A stretch of DNA of 32,370 nt from NCBI GenBank assembly GCA_944381375.1, contig CALWKX010000025.1, forward strand, positions 1 through 32,370, in the 5' to 3' direction. Below are positions 16,577 through 24,414 of the stretch, piece by piece. Origin of the DNA: an uncultured Lachnospiraceae bacterium. GTDB taxonomy: Bacteria; Bacillota; Clostridia; Eubacteriales; Anaerofustaceae. The notes beneath the pieces are model-generated. The model had not been told where the DNA came from, did not search any database, and saw only the letters and a program-made list of their open reading frames with translations. Every line of letters starts with the position of its first letter. Position 1 is the stretch's first letter. The position numbers and the translations under genes were made by a program.

Positions 16577-17503
16577 TTATTCTTTTTTTATGTTTGCCTG
16601 TATGAAATGTTTTTCAGATGTTTTTTTAGCAGGCAACTGAGCAAGTATCACGGCAATGAATATAAGCATACAGCCTGCCGCTTCACGCAGCATAAGTTTT
16701 TCCCCTAAAAGAATCCAGCCGCAAATGACTGCAAATACGGATTCCAAACTCAGCAAAAGAGCGGCAAGTGTTGGTTCGGTATGTTTTTGAGCGATTATTT
16801 GAAGCGTATATGCGACTCCGCATGAAAATACTCCGGCATAGCCTATAGGCAGCCAGCATAGTAAAATATTATTAATATCGGGATTTTCGAAGATGATCAT
16901 GCCCGCCGCGCTGAGTATGCTGCAAATGAAAAATTGAATACACGACATTTTTACGCCGTCAGCCAATGTTGAAAAATGATCTATAATCAATATATGCACA
17001 GAGAAAAAAACAGCGCAGAGCATAAGAAGTAAATCGCCTTTATTTATGTCAAAATTATCGCTCATACATAACAGGTAAAGACCTGCTACTGCCAAAATTA
17101 CACTTATCCATACGAGAAAAGGAGCTTTTTTGTTGAAAAATAAACCTAAAAGCGGCACCAATACAATATAAAGAGCTGTTATGAAACCTGCTTTTCCGAC
17201 TGTAGTGTACTGTATACCGATTTGCTGAAGCGTTGAAGCGGCGAATAGAGCCGCGCCGCATAATGCGCCTCCAATCCATAAATCACGCCTGTTTTGGTAT
17301 TTTGCACTGCTCTGTGTTTTAGTGTTTTTGTTTAAAATTAATATTACTGGAATAAGCACTGCCCCTCCAATCAAACAGCGTACTGCGTTGAATGTAAAAG
17401 GGCCTACATAGTCCATCCCAACGCTTTGGGCAACAAAAGCTGCTCCCCAGATAAATGCAGTTATGAGCAGCATGATTATATATTTTGCTTTGTTGTTTTT
17501 CAT
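16577..17503 (-). CDS. EamA-family (DMT superfamily) transporter
   Basis: A 308-residue membrane protein with about ten hydrophobic segments arranged as two EamA repeats. The first opens with ITAFIWGAAFVAQSVGMDYVGPFTFNAVRCLIGG, the second contains AGVFSCGVAYTLQIIAQKHTEPTLAALLLSLESVFAVICGWILLGE, a classic EamA second-half signature. Members export or import metabolites such as amino acids, nucleosides or sugars; the substrate cannot be predicted. The gene stands alone on the minus strand. It is divergent from the lysine-riboswitch ABC operon, but about 400 bases separate them. The ribosome site before the ATG is weak. Confidence 0.9.
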   Translation of the reverse strand: MKNNKAKYIIMLLITAFIWGAAFVAQSVGMDYVGPFTFNAVRCLIGGAVLIPVILILNKNTKTQSSAKYQNRRDLWIGGALCGAALFAASTLQQIGIQYTTVGKAGFITALYIVLVPLLGLFFNKKAPFLVWISVILAVAGLYLLCMSDNFDINKGDLLLMLCAVFFSVHILIIDHFSTLADGVKMSCIQFFICSILSAAGMIIFENPDINNILLCWLPIGYAGVFSCGVAYTLQIIAQKHTEPTLAALLLSLESVFAVICGWILLGEKLMLREAAGCMLIFIAVILAQLPAKKTSEKHFIQANIKKE

Positions 17504-17538
17504 ATTATTTGTGTCCGAATCTTTGATTTATGCCTCAC

Positions 17539-17547
17539 AGTATATCA
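17539..17547 (-). promoter_or_regulatory. Possible extended -10 promoter of the EamA gene
   Basis: Minus strand TGATATACT (17547-17539) fits an extended -10, TGnTATACT, 36 bases upstream of the ATG. No clear -35 was found. Confidence 0.35.
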
Positions 17548-17605
17548 CAAAATCAAATATTGCAGTCATTTTTTGCAAAATAATTATTTTAATTATTTAT
17601 TAATA

Positions 17606-17635
17606 TTGACTTATAAGTATGTTTTCGTGTAATAT
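17606..17635 (+). promoter_or_regulatory. Promoter of the lysine riboswitch-ABC transporter transcript
   Basis: TTGACT (17606-17611), an 18-base spacer and TAATAT (17630-17635). The expected start is about 25 bases before the riboswitch P1 stem. Confidence 0.6.
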
Positions 17636-17666
17636 ATTCAAATAAAGGCAGGAATACTTTTAAATA

Positions 17667-17829
17667 GATAGAGGCGCGGCGCGTATTATTAGCGTTTTAT
17701 CAGCTGCTCAAACAGCTATGACAAATCGTGAAAGGACGTACCGCCGAAATTTCCTTTCATTTGAGTGTTAGGGAATTGGGCGCAATAGAGAATATCTTTG
17801 TGACTGTCACTTTGTTGTGGAGCGCTATC
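17667..17829 (+). ncRNA. Lysine riboswitch (L box) aptamer
   Basis: The conserved L-box core elements appear in order: GAGGCGC (17671-17677), GTGAAAGGACGTACCGCCGA (from 17728), TTGGGCGC (17777-17784), GACTGTCAC (17802-17810) and GGAGCGCTATC (17819-17829). P1 forms between GATAG (17667-17671) and CTATC (17825-17829). The arrangement closely parallels the B. subtilis lysC leader, including the GGAG-GCTATC 3' end. It senses lysine and should lower expression of the downstream ABC operon when lysine is plentiful, through the terminator at 17858. It is the main feature of the otherwise gene-free interval 17504-17906. Confidence 0.93.
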
Positions 17830-17857
17830 GTTGGTGAATAATATAAATTATGTTACA

Positions 17858-17890
17858 AGCGGACGGAGCGATCTCCTGCCGCTATTTTTT
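17858..17890 (+). terminator. Riboswitch-controlled terminator
   Basis: AGCGG (17858-17862) pairs with CCGCT (17879-17883) and GGAG with CTCC, across a 2x2 internal loop and a CGAT tetraloop, followed by ATTTTTT. It sits between the lysine aptamer and the ribosome site at 17896, the expected place for the expression platform. Confidence 0.8.
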
Positions 17891-17906
17891 ATAAAAGGAG
17901 TAAATA

Positions 17907-18719
17907 ATGAAAAAGAAGATTTTGGCAATCTTGCTTATCGGCGCTATGCTGATTTTAATGAGCGGTTGCTCTAAGCAGACAAGCGGAACATTTAGAGTTG
18001 GTATGGAGTGCAACTATGCACCTTTTAACTGGACACAGTCAGAAGAAAGTGAAGGTTCCGTAGCTTTGGAAGGCGGCGGATATGCAGATGGATATGATGT
18101 GCGCATAGCTCAGATGATAGCCGATGAGCTCGGTATGGAGCTGGAAATAGTAAAAATAGAATGGGACGGACTTACTCTTGCTCTTGAATCCGGTACCATT
18201 GATGCTATAATAGCCGGCATGAGCCCGACGGCAGAACGCGCTGTTACTATTGATTTCACGGATCCGTATTATGAAAGCGATCTCGTTATTGTTGTGAGAA
18301 AAGACAGCGAATATGCAAACGCGACGACTTTGGAAGATTTCAGCGGCGCGAAGATAACAGGCCAGCTTTCTACATTCCACTATACGGTTATAGATCAGAT
18401 TCCCAATGTTGACAAACAAAATGCAATGGAATCTTTCCCGGCTATGGTAGTAGCTTTGAATTCGGGCGTAATAGATGGTTATGTATCTGAAAGACCCGGC
18501 GCGTTAAGCGCAGTTGCTGCAAATCCAGATCTTACTTTCGTAGAGTTTGCTGAAGGCGAAGGCTTTGAAGCGTCTCCTGAAGATGTCGCTATATCCGTGG
18601 GTCTTAAAAAAGGAAGCGAACTTGTCGATACTATAAATGAAATTCTGGATGGTATAAGCAAACAAGAGCGTCAGGAGCTTATGGATTGGGCAATAGAAAA
18701 TCAGCCGCTCAGCGAATAA
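17907..18719 (+). CDS. Amino-acid ABC transporter substrate-binding lipoprotein, probably lysine-specific
   Basis: A 270-residue SBP family 3 protein. The signal peptide ends in the lipobox LMSGC, so Cys21 is the lipidated residue. The mature domain has FRVGMECNYAPFNW, DGYDVRIAQMIADELGMELEIV, WDGLTLALESGTIDAIIAGMSPTAER and IDFTDPYYES, the usual polar-amino-acid binding pattern. The acidic insertion EESEGSVALEGGGYADG near residues 46-62 is unusual within the binding cleft. AGGAG lies 6 bases before the ATG, directly after the riboswitch terminator. Regulation by a lysine riboswitch points to lysine as the ligand (inference from regulation, not from pocket residues). The permease gene follows after 22 bases. 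Confidence 0.92.
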   Translation: MKKKILAILLIGAMLILMSGCSKQTSGTFRVGMECNYAPFNWTQSEESEGSVALEGGGYADGYDVRIAQMIADELGMELEIVKIEWDGLTLALESGTIDAIIAGMSPTAERAVTIDFTDPYYESDLVIVVRKDSEYANATTLEDFSGAKITGQLSTFHYTVIDQIPNVDKQNAMESFPAMVVALNSGVIDGYVSERPGALSAVAANPDLTFVEFAEGEGFEASPEDVAISVGLKKGSELVDTINEILDGISKQERQELMDWAIENQPLSE

Positions 18720-18741
18720 GCGTTAAACGGAGGTAATTTAT

Positions 18742-19524
18742 ATGCCGCAATTGCCGAATACGTTCGGAGGATGGATTGTATTTATCATAGACGAATATGG
18801 CGAGTTGTTTTTGAAAGGAATGGCGAACACGCTTTTAATTGCCATACTCGGTACGATTATAGGATTTCTTATAGGGCTTGTAGTCGCTATAGCAAAAACC
18901 ATACCCGTCAGAAAAACAGATAAAGCATTTAAAAAGATAGTGCTGAAAATACTCAATGTAATTTTATCCGTATATGTTGAAGTATTTCGCGGAACGCCGA
19001 TGATGGTTCAGGCAATGGTAATATATTACGGTGCGGCTCAATATCTCGGTTTGACCATGGATCCGATTTTTGCAGGTATATTGATAGTATCTGTAAATAC
19101 AGGAGCTTACATGGCCGAGATAGTCAGAGGGGGTATTATTTCAGTAGATAAAGGTCAGACGGAAGGCGCAATGTCTATAGGTATGACTCATTGGCAGACA
19201 ATGACGAGTATTGTTCTTCCGCAGGCCGTAAGAAATATTATGCCTTCAATAGGCAATGAATTCGTTGTAAATATCAAGGACAGTTCTGTATTGAATGTAA
19301 TATCGGTTTCCGAATTGTTCTTTACGGCAAAATCCGCTGCCGGTACGTATTTGAAATATTTTGAGGTTTTTTTCATTGCAGGTGCGATTTATCTTGTTCT
19401 GACGTTTACGGTAACGCGCATATTGCGCTTAATAGAACGGCGTATGGATGGGCCGGACACATATGTGATCACGGGCTCTCAATCCGACAGCATGTCAGTG
19501 CTTAAGGTAAAAAAGAGGTCATAA
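18742..19524 (+). CDS. Amino-acid ABC transporter permease (lysine operon)
   Basis: A 260-residue HisM/GlnP-type permease with about five transmembrane helices. The N-terminal segment [30 protein letters not shown] is typical of the family. [20 protein letters not shown] is the family motif, and the EAA loop that docks on the ATPase reads [21 protein letters not shown] roughly 25-residue tail follows the last helix. GGAGG precedes the ATG. Only one permease gene is present, so it would form a homodimer. The ATPase gene begins 2 bases after the stop. Confidence 0.93.
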   Translation: MPQLPNTFGGWIVFIIDEYGELFLKGMANTLLIAILGTIIGFLIGLVVAIAKTIPVRKTDKAFKKIVLKILNVILSVYVEVFRGTPMMVQAMVIYYGAAQYLGLTMDPIFAGILIVSVNTGAYMAEIVRGGIISVDKGQTEGAMSIGMTHWQTMTSIVLPQAVRNIMPSIGNEFVVNIKDSSVLNVISVSELFFTAKSAAGTYLKYFEVFFIAGAIYLVLTFTVTRILRLIERRMDGPDTYVITGSQSDSMSVLKVKKRS

Positions 19525-19526
19525 AT

Positions 19527-20267
19527 ATGTCGGAATATATTATTAAAGTGAGTCATTTGCAAAAAAGTTTCGGAGAAAATCCCGTACTTAATGATATTAG
19601 CTTTGACGTTGAAAAAGGCGAGACCATCAGTATTATAGGTTCTTCCGGTTCAGGTAAAAGCACACTTCTCAGATGTATTAATATGCTGGAAAATCCGACT
19701 GACGGCGTGATTGAATTTCATGGGCGGGATATCCGAAATCTGGATATATCAGTATCGCAGTATCGTTCCAAGGTAGGGATGGTTTTTCAGCAATTCAATT
19801 TGTTTAACAACAAAACCGTTCTTGAAAACTGTGTGATCGGTCAAATGAAAGTTTTAAAAAAAAGCAGGACGGATTCCGAAAAGACAGCCCGTACATATTT
19901 AGAGCGTGTAGGAATGCTTAAATATGAGAATGCTAAGCCTATGCAAATATCAGGAGGACAGAAACAAAGAGCCGCTATAGCAAGAGCTCTTTCAATGAGT
20001 CCGGAAGTATTATTGTTTGATGAACCAACATCGTCTTTGGATCCTGAAATGGTAGAAGAAGTGCTCAAAACTATGAAATCCTTAGCTCATACGGGTCTTA
20101 CTATGATTGTTGTGACACACGAGATGAGTTTTGCCCGTGATGTTTCCGACAGAGTTTTGTTTATGGATAAAGGCGTTATTGCTGAGCAGGGCGTTCCGGA
20201 AGTCATCTTCAATAATCCTGAAAATCCCCGTACAAAAGAATTCTTGTCAAGGGTGATAAACAAATAA
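19527..20267 (+). CDS. Amino-acid ABC transporter ATP-binding protein (lysine operon)
   Basis: A 246-residue ATPase that powers the importer encoded by the two preceding genes. Walker A is GSSGSGKST at residues 38-46, the Q-loop is in MVFQQFNLF, the ABC signature is ISGGQKQR near residue 142, Walker B is [12 protein letters not shown] and the switch His is in VVTHE. The sequence is complete and typical of the GlnQ/HisP group. The start overlaps the end region of the permease gene (2-base gap), so translation is probably coupled. A terminator hairpin follows at 20284. Confidence 0.95.
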   Translation: MSEYIIKVSHLQKSFGENPVLNDISFDVEKGETISIIGSSGSGKSTLLRCINMLENPTDGVIEFHGRDIRNLDISVSQYRSKVGMVFQQFNLFNNKTVLENCVIGQMKVLKKSRTDSEKTARTYLERVGMLKYENAKPMQISGGQKQRAAIARALSMSPEVLLFDEPTSSLDPEMVEEVLKTMKSLAHTGLTMIVVTHEMSFARDVSDRVLFMDKGVIAEQGVPEVIFNNPENPRTKEFLSRVINK

Positions 20268-20283
20268 ATAAACAAATAATTTG

Positions 20284-20312
20284 AAGCCGCATTTTCATGC
20301 GGCTTTATTACA
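20284..20312 (+). terminator. Terminator after the amino-acid ABC operon
   Basis: A 9-bp stem, AAGCCGCAT (20284-20292) with ATGCGGCTT (20297-20305), a TTTC loop and a short T-rich tail. Confidence 0.75.
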
Positions 20313-20356
20313 TTTAGATTAGATTTTGATAATTCATCTTGATTGAATTTTTTTTA

Positions 20357-20365
20357 TGATATAAT
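20357..20365 (+). promoter_or_regulatory. Extended -10 promoter of the DegV gene
   Basis: TGATATAAT fits TGnTATAAT, 28 bases upstream of the ATG. A TTGATT at 20339-20344 is only 15 bases from the -10, so the extended -10 is the better explanation. Confidence 0.5.
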
Positions 20366-20393
20366 GCTTCAAGTTACTATCGGGAGGAATAAA

Positions 20394-21236
20394 ATGGGTA
20401 TTCAAATTATAACAGATTCGGCGTCTGATATAATATGTGACAATAATATCGGCGTCAAAGTTATCCCAATGAAGATAAGTTTCGGCAACGACCAGTATAT
20501 AGATGGCGTAACGCTTACACATAAGCAATTTTATGAAAAGCTTATAGAATGTGAAGACGTGCCTACTACAAGTCAGGTTACTCCGTTTGAATTCGACAGT
20601 GCATTCAGCGAAGCCGTAAAAAACGGCGATCAGGTTGTTTGTATAACAATGTCGGCCAAACTCTCTGCAACGAATCAAAGCGCAAGAATTGCCAGCGAAA
20701 GCTATAAGAAGGATGTATTTGTTGTAGACAGCGAGCAGGTTGCCATAGGGGAAAAGATACTTGTGAAGCATGCAATGAATCTTAAAGCCGAAGGCCTGAG
20801 CGCCGCACAGATAGCTGAAAAGCTCGAAGCAGACAAAAAACGCATATGCCTTATAGCGTTGCTGGATACGTTGGAATATCTCAAAAAAGGCGGCAGGATA
20901 TCTAAAACGGCGGCGATAGCGGGAGGTATTTTATCAATAAAGCCTGTTGTTGCTATTGAAAACGGAGAAGTAGTCATAAAAGGAAAGGCAAGAGGCTCAA
21001 AGCATGGCAACAATATGCTTACGGAAAATATTAAAGCAAATGGAGGCATAGATTTTGATATGCCGTATGCACTCGGTTATACGGGATTAAGCGATGAGCT
21101 TATAAAAAAATACATATCGGACAGCAAAGATATATGGTTCGGTAAATGCGAAAAGCCTTCCTTTGATACAATAGGAGGCACTATAGGCACTCACGCCGGA
21201 CCGGGGGCAATTGCTCTTGCATATTTTCATAAATAG
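20394..21236 (+). CDS. DegV family fatty-acid-binding protein
   Basis: A 280-residue DegV protein. Members bind a fatty acid in a two-domain fold, and in several Firmicutes act with a fatty acid kinase. The N terminus MGIQIITDSASDI, TTSQVTPFEF, ITMSAKLSATNQSA, LDTLEYLKKGGRISK, and the C-terminal GTIGTHAGPGAIALAY are the usual family blocks in the usual order. I start at ATG 20394, with GGGAGG about 7 bases upstream. The longer frame from 20343 begins upstream of the promoter's transcription start and is rejected. No fatty acid kinase gene is nearby. Confidence 0.93.
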   Translation: MGIQIITDSASDIICDNNIGVKVIPMKISFGNDQYIDGVTLTHKQFYEKLIECEDVPTTSQVTPFEFDSAFSEAVKNGDQVVCITMSAKLSATNQSARIASESYKKDVFVVDSEQVAIGEKILVKHAMNLKAEGLSAAQIAEKLEADKKRICLIALLDTLEYLKKGGRISKTAAIAGGILSIKPVVAIENGEVVIKGKARGSKHGNNMLTENIKANGGIDFDMPYALGYTGLSDELIKKYISDSKDIWFGKCEKPSFDTIGGTIGTHAGPGAIALAYFHK

Positions 21237-21300
21237 TCAGCGAATAATAAATCGCGGATTAGCAAAATGATACCGCGCTTTATCTTTGAAAATTTATTAT

Positions 21301-22104
21301 ATGAAAAAATTAAAAACGTTAATGATCATACTTGCCTTAATTGCGGGTATATGGTGGTACAATAATTTCACGATAAAAATTACTTACGCAACTGTCTCAG
21401 ACGAAAAAATAAATCAGGAAATAACTATAGTACAACTTACTGATCTTCACGGCATGTCATTCGGTAAAGACAATAGAAGGCTTATCGATAAAATAAAAAA
21501 TATCAATCCTGATTTTATTGTAATAACTGGAGATATGTACTCTGCTGGAAGCGAAAAAGGAAGAGATAATGCCATAAGGCTTATGAGTGAACTGGCAAAG
21601 GACTTTCGGGTTTATTTTGTTAACGGCGAGCATGATATTTCTGAAAGTTATTTCAGCGAGCTTGAAGAAGCGGGCGTTGTATATTTGAATTACGCTTATG
21701 ATGACATATATATAAATGATAATTCAATAAGGGTTTATGGAATAACCAATTCATATTATTCAGGAACGTTTGACCTTTCAAACGCATTCAGCCTTGACGA
21801 GAGCAAATACAACATATTATTAGCGCATATAGAGAACTTTGATGCTTTTTCTGATTTTGGTATTGATTTGTCGATTTGCGGAGATACGCATGGAGGTATT
21901 ATAAGGCTGCCTTTTGTAGGAGGCGTTAACAACAGAGGCGTGTGGTTTCCCGAAGTAAGCAATACTGATGCGTTATATGTAAAAGGTCTTTATGAGTTGG
22001 ATGATTCAAAACTATTCGTTTCAAGCGGCCTTGGAAATTATCCTCTTCCTATCCGTTTGTTCAACCGCCCTGAAATAGCCGTGATAAAACTTGTCAGCGA
22101 ATAG
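21301..22104 (+). CDS. Membrane-anchored metallophosphoesterase
   Basis: A 267-residue calcineurin-like phosphoesterase. An N-terminal hydrophobic helix (about residues 3-22, KLKTLMIILALIAGIWWYN) anchors it to the membrane with the enzyme outside. Metal-binding blocks are TDLHG (residues 46-50), VITGDMY, VNGEHD in place of the usual GNHD, LLAHIENF and CGDTHGG. The C-terminal SSGLGNYPLPIRLFNRPEIAVI resembles YkuE/YaeI-type enzymes, which act on lipid-linked or nucleotide phosphates. Replacement of Asn by Glu in the GNHD block is a small oddity. ATG 21301 is preferred to the TTG at 21286, though neither has a strong ribosome site. Confidence 0.85.
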   Translation: MKKLKTLMIILALIAGIWWYNNFTIKITYATVSDEKINQEITIVQLTDLHGMSFGKDNRRLIDKIKNINPDFIVITGDMYSAGSEKGRDNAIRLMSELAKDFRVYFVNGEHDISESYFSELEEAGVVYLNYAYDDIYINDNSIRVYGITNSYYSGTFDLSNAFSLDESKYNILLAHIENFDAFSDFGIDLSICGDTHGGIIRLPFVGGVNNRGVWFPEVSNTDALYVKGLYELDDSKLFVSSGLGNYPLPIRLFNRPEIAVIKLVSE

Positions 22105-22138
22105 ATAAACGCCTGTAACAATGGAAGCTTTTATATAA

Positions 22139-22187
22139 GAAAAAATGTGTAATTCAGTAAAATGAGCTGCACTTTTTTCTTTTTTTG
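22139..22187 (+). terminator. Possible terminator after the phosphoesterase gene
   Basis: GAAAAAA and GTG on the left (22139-22149) pair with CAC and TTTTTTC on the right (22170-22179) with one bulge, and a T-rich run follows. The 20-base loop makes it weak. Confidence 0.3.
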
Positions 22188-22240
22188 GAAACTGTCAATA
22201 CAGTTTACTGCTTGAGATATTGTGTTTGTTCACCGAAGTT

Positions 22241-22705
22241 TTACGGCTTTAAAAATAATTCAAAGGCAATATCCGCTCGTTCAAACGGGAACTTCTCCTT
22301 ATCAACAGGTATTTCAATAAAGCCGAACTTTCTGTAAAGATGCACCGCCTGAACACATTTGCGGTTAGATACGATTATTATTCTCTTGATGCCTTGTTCT
22401 CTTGCGTAATCAATGCAGGCTTTAAGACATGCGCTTCCTGCGCCCGTTCCTGTATACATTCCTTTAGCGGCAAACTTCATAATCTCCCAATCGCCATCAT
22501 CTCTTGGTGCAATCATACAACAGGCCATAACGCTGTCATCATCATCAAGAGCGAAAAAAATCTGACCGCCGTTGTCTATATAAGGTTCAATATTACCAAG
22601 CTCGCGCTCATCTTCAGCTTCCATTTCAAACATGGTAGTAATCCAAAGCTTGTTCATCTCAATGAAATCATTTTTGTATTTTGGAATGTAGGATATGATT
22701 TTCAT
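22241..22705 (-). CDS. GNAT-family N-acetyltransferase
   Basis: A 154-residue acetyltransferase. The acetyl-CoA pyrophosphate loop is GMYTGTGAGSACL at residues 82-94, preceded by the strand EIMKFAAK and followed by the helix LKACIDYAREQG. The C-terminal AVHLYRKFGFIEIP is the typical GNAT motif. The substrate is unknown. It starts 2 bases after the MarR stop codon, with GAAGG 7 bases before the ATG, so the two genes form an operon. MarR and GNAT domains are also found fused in one protein in many Firmicutes, which supports a joint function. Confidence 0.92.
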   Translation of the reverse strand: MKIISYIPKYKNDFIEMNKLWITTMFEMEAEDERELGNIEPYIDNGGQIFFALDDDDSVMACCMIAPRDDGDWEIMKFAAKGMYTGTGAGSACLKACIDYAREQGIKRIIIVSNRKCVQAVHLYRKFGFIEIPVDKEKFPFERADIAFELFLKP

Positions 22706-22707
22706 TC

Positions 22708-23091
22708 TTATACCTTCTTTTTCAGTAAATTCATTACAGTTTCAAGAGCCGTATACATTTGCTGTCGCTCATCTGTGGATAAATGAGTTAAAATATTGCT
22801 GATTTCATCATCAGAGCTTCGGATGAACTCCATTGCTCTTTGTTTGCCTTTCTCCGTTAAAAACAAATTATAGGCGCGCTTATCCGCGATTGATGGTTTT
22901 TTTATGATATACCCTTTTTTTTCGTGCGATGAAATAATCTTGCTCAGGTAGCTTTTGTCTATATTCATTGTTTCCGCAATATGGGCGGCATTGCAACCTT
23001 CGTTTTCATATATCTCAAAGAACACCCTTGCTTCGGTTACGGAATATTCAGAGCCGAGATAGTGATTCCCGAGCATTTTCATTTCCGGCAT
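22708..23091 (-). CDS. MarR-family regulator, N-terminally interrupted by an in-frame TAA
   Basis: A 127-residue winged-helix regulator. The recognition region is CNAAHIAETMNIDKSYLSKIISSHEKKG (about 33-60), with the wing IADKRAYNLFLTEKGKQ. In MarR proteins of this MarR-GNAT group the first helix reads REFNR(F/L)Y before the conserved LL..H...(S)PYS..EARV block. Here the frame upstream encodes MQNIDLISKVREFNRL, then TAA (23094-23092), then this ATG, all in one frame. TAA is one base from a Tyr codon. The only ribosome site (GGAGG) serves the upstream ATG at 23142. The visible protein therefore either comes from reinitiation at TAAATG, lacking part of the dimerisation helix, or the gene is a nonsense mutant. 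The DNA-binding part is intact. Confidence 0.85.
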   Translation of the reverse strand: MPEMKMLGNHYLGSEYSVTEARVFFEIYENEGCNAAHIAETMNIDKSYLSKIISSHEKKGYIIKKPSIADKRAYNLFLTEKGKQRAMEFIRSSDDEISNILTHLSTDERQQMYTALETVMNLLKKKV

Positions 23092-23142
23092 TTACAGTCT
23101 GTTGAATTCCCGTACTTTTGAAATTAAATCAATGTTTTGCAT
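23092..23142 (-). pseudogene. Detached 5' end of marR (16 codons and TAA)
   Basis: A 16-codon frame, MQNIDLISKVREFNRL, with a strong GGAGG (23153-23149) 6 bases before its ATG. It is in frame with the MarR gene and reads like helix 1 of that family. It can be the original start of marR cut off by a nonsense codon, or a short leader peptide. Confidence 0.65.
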
Positions 23143-23152
23143 TTGAAACCTC

Positions 23153-23181
23153 CAATATAGTGGAAATTGTCAACTATATTG
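23153..23181. promoter_or_regulatory. Palindromic candidate operator of the marR-GNAT operon
   Basis: Perfect inverted repeat CAATATAGT (23153-23161) and ACTATATTG (23173-23181) around an 11-base centre. It lies between the upstream terminator and the marR ribosome site, where an autoregulated MarR protein would bind. The centre contains TTGACA on the minus strand, but no -10 fits it well, so the promoter is not assigned. Confidence 0.55.
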
Positions 23182-23213
23182 AAAAAAACGGCAAGGATTT
23201 TATGCCTTGCCGT
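23182..23213 (-). terminator. Terminator upstream of marR (minus strand)
   Basis: A 9-bp stem ACGGCAAGG/CCTTGCCGT (23213-23205 and 23196-23188) with an 8-base loop, then a T-run on the minus strand. It would stop transcripts from the LysR gene before the marR operon. The rest of 23214-23394 holds no gene, only a small palindrome near 23284-23304. Confidence 0.8.
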
Positions 23214-23394
23214 CATTCGACAATATATGTAATATAAATGTTGCACATTGACAATTCCGCCTTCCACGCTGTTTTTTTGCTATTGCAGCTTTCGAAAGGC
23301 TGCATCTTATTATTCTTTACAGATTACTTCCTTATCTGGCGTTGCTAACTACGGACGCTTTTAATTATTGTATGATAAACTAAGACACACGCAC

Positions 23395-24297
23395 TTAAAA
23401 CTGCGAAGATTTATCGCATAGCAAAAATTTAATAAATTCCATCCTGGCAGCGGATTGAAGTATATTTTCATTATAAATAATGAAGAGTCTTCTTGGTGTA
23501 AGGGGTTCTTGTAATTGCAGCTTAAATATCGTTCCGTCATTTATAAATTCAGCCGCTATCTTTTCGGGAACCACGCCTATGGCCATGCCTGCTTTGACAA
23601 ATGTCAAAACCTGAGAAACAGTCTGAACATTAAATTCGGGTTCGAACTCATTGCCGTATTTTTGAAAATAGTCTTCGGCTGCCTGATGAACGCCTGTATC
23701 GTATCTTGCTCCGACAAAAGGAAGATTTATTATATCATTAATTGTGAGTATTTTCCCTTTCAGGTTTTTGTATTCATTTCCGGCGATGAATATGTCTTGT
23801 ATCCAGCAAACTTCTTTAGCCTGTAAAGAACCTAAATTATTGAGCGGAGAAGGAACTATTGCCAATTCTAAAATTCCTTTCTGTACGTTTTCAAAAAGTT
23901 CATTTTTGGTCCCGCTGAAGAATCTGATACTTATATGCGGATATAATTTTCTGAATTCGTTGATTTTAGGCATCAAATAGATAGTAAGATTTGTTTCACT
24001 GCTTCCGATACTCAGCAGCCCGGATTCGTGTTTTGCAAGTCTGCGGATCTTTTTTTCTCCTGTGGTGAGCTTTTCAAAAGCTGCATAAACATGATTGTAT
24101 AAAATTTCTCCTTCAGCTGTCATCTTTACGCCTCTGGATAAACGTTCAAATAACTGGCATTTGAGTTCATCTTCTAATTTTTTTATGCTGCGTGATATCG
24201 CCGGCTGTGATATCATCAGTATCTCAGCCGCTCGTGACATGCTGCGTGTTTTTGCTACATAAAAGAATACCCTGTAATACTCCAAATTTATATTCAT
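23395..24297 (-). CDS. LysR-family transcriptional regulator
   Basis: A 300-residue LysR regulator. The winged helix-turn-helix is near residues 1-65: LEYYRVFFYVAKTRSMSRAAEILMISQPAISRSIKKLEDELKCQLFER. The C-terminal effector domain starts near residue 90 (GLLSIGSSETNLTIYLMPK) and has the FVKAGMAIGVVPE block. I start at ATG 24297 (MNINLEYYR), the usual family N terminus; the longer frame to 24375 adds 26 residues and would overlap the divergent promoter. A GAGG precedes it at some distance. It is divergent from the alpha/beta hydrolase-MFS operon and probably controls it through the site at 24304-24322. The effector is unknown. Confidence 0.92.
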   Translation of the reverse strand: MNINLEYYRVFFYVAKTRSMSRAAEILMISQPAISRSIKKLEDELKCQLFERLSRGVKMTAEGEILYNHVYAAFEKLTTGEKKIRRLAKHESGLLSIGSSETNLTIYLMPKINEFRKLYPHISIRFFSGTKNELFENVQKGILELAIVPSPLNNLGSLQAKEVCWIQDIFIAGNEYKNLKGKILTINDIINLPFVGARYDTGVHQAAEDYFQKYGNEFEPEFNVQTVSQVLTFVKAGMAIGVVPEKIAAEFINDGTIFKLQLQEPLTPRRLFIIYNENILQSAARMEFIKFLLCDKSSQF

Positions 24298-24303
24298 ATT
24301 TTG

Positions 24304-24322
24304 ATATAACCTCAAGTTATAT
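24304..24322. promoter_or_regulatory. LysR-type binding site between the divergent genes
   Basis: Inverted repeat ATATAAC-CTCAA-GTTATAT, a T-N11-A type LTTR box. It ends 2 bases before the -35 of the hydrolase promoter and lies just before the LysR start, the usual arrangement for activation and autoregulation. Confidence 0.65.
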
Positions 24323-24324
24323 GA

Positions 24325-24353
24325 TTGATAATTAATTGATATTAGTATTATAC
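24325..24353 (+). promoter_or_regulatory. Promoter of the hydrolase-MFS operon
   Basis: TTGATA (24325-24330), a 17-base spacer and TTATAC (24348-24353), directly downstream of the LysR box. Confidence 0.6.
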
Positions 24354-24414
24354 GTAAATAAATGTTAGAATTCAAGTAAACAGATATAAAAAATAAACTG
24401 AAAGGAGAATTCTT

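Noticed and set aside
21252-21280. CGCGG/CCGCG hairpin after the DegV gene as a terminator
   Set aside because: Only 5 bp of stem with a 15-base loop and a weak T-rich tail; not strong enough to list as a feature.
23284-23304. Palindrome TGCAGC...GCTGCA as a LysR-gene terminator
   Set aside because: No T-run follows it on the minus strand, so it does not look like an intrinsic terminator for the LysR transcript; no other role can be supported.
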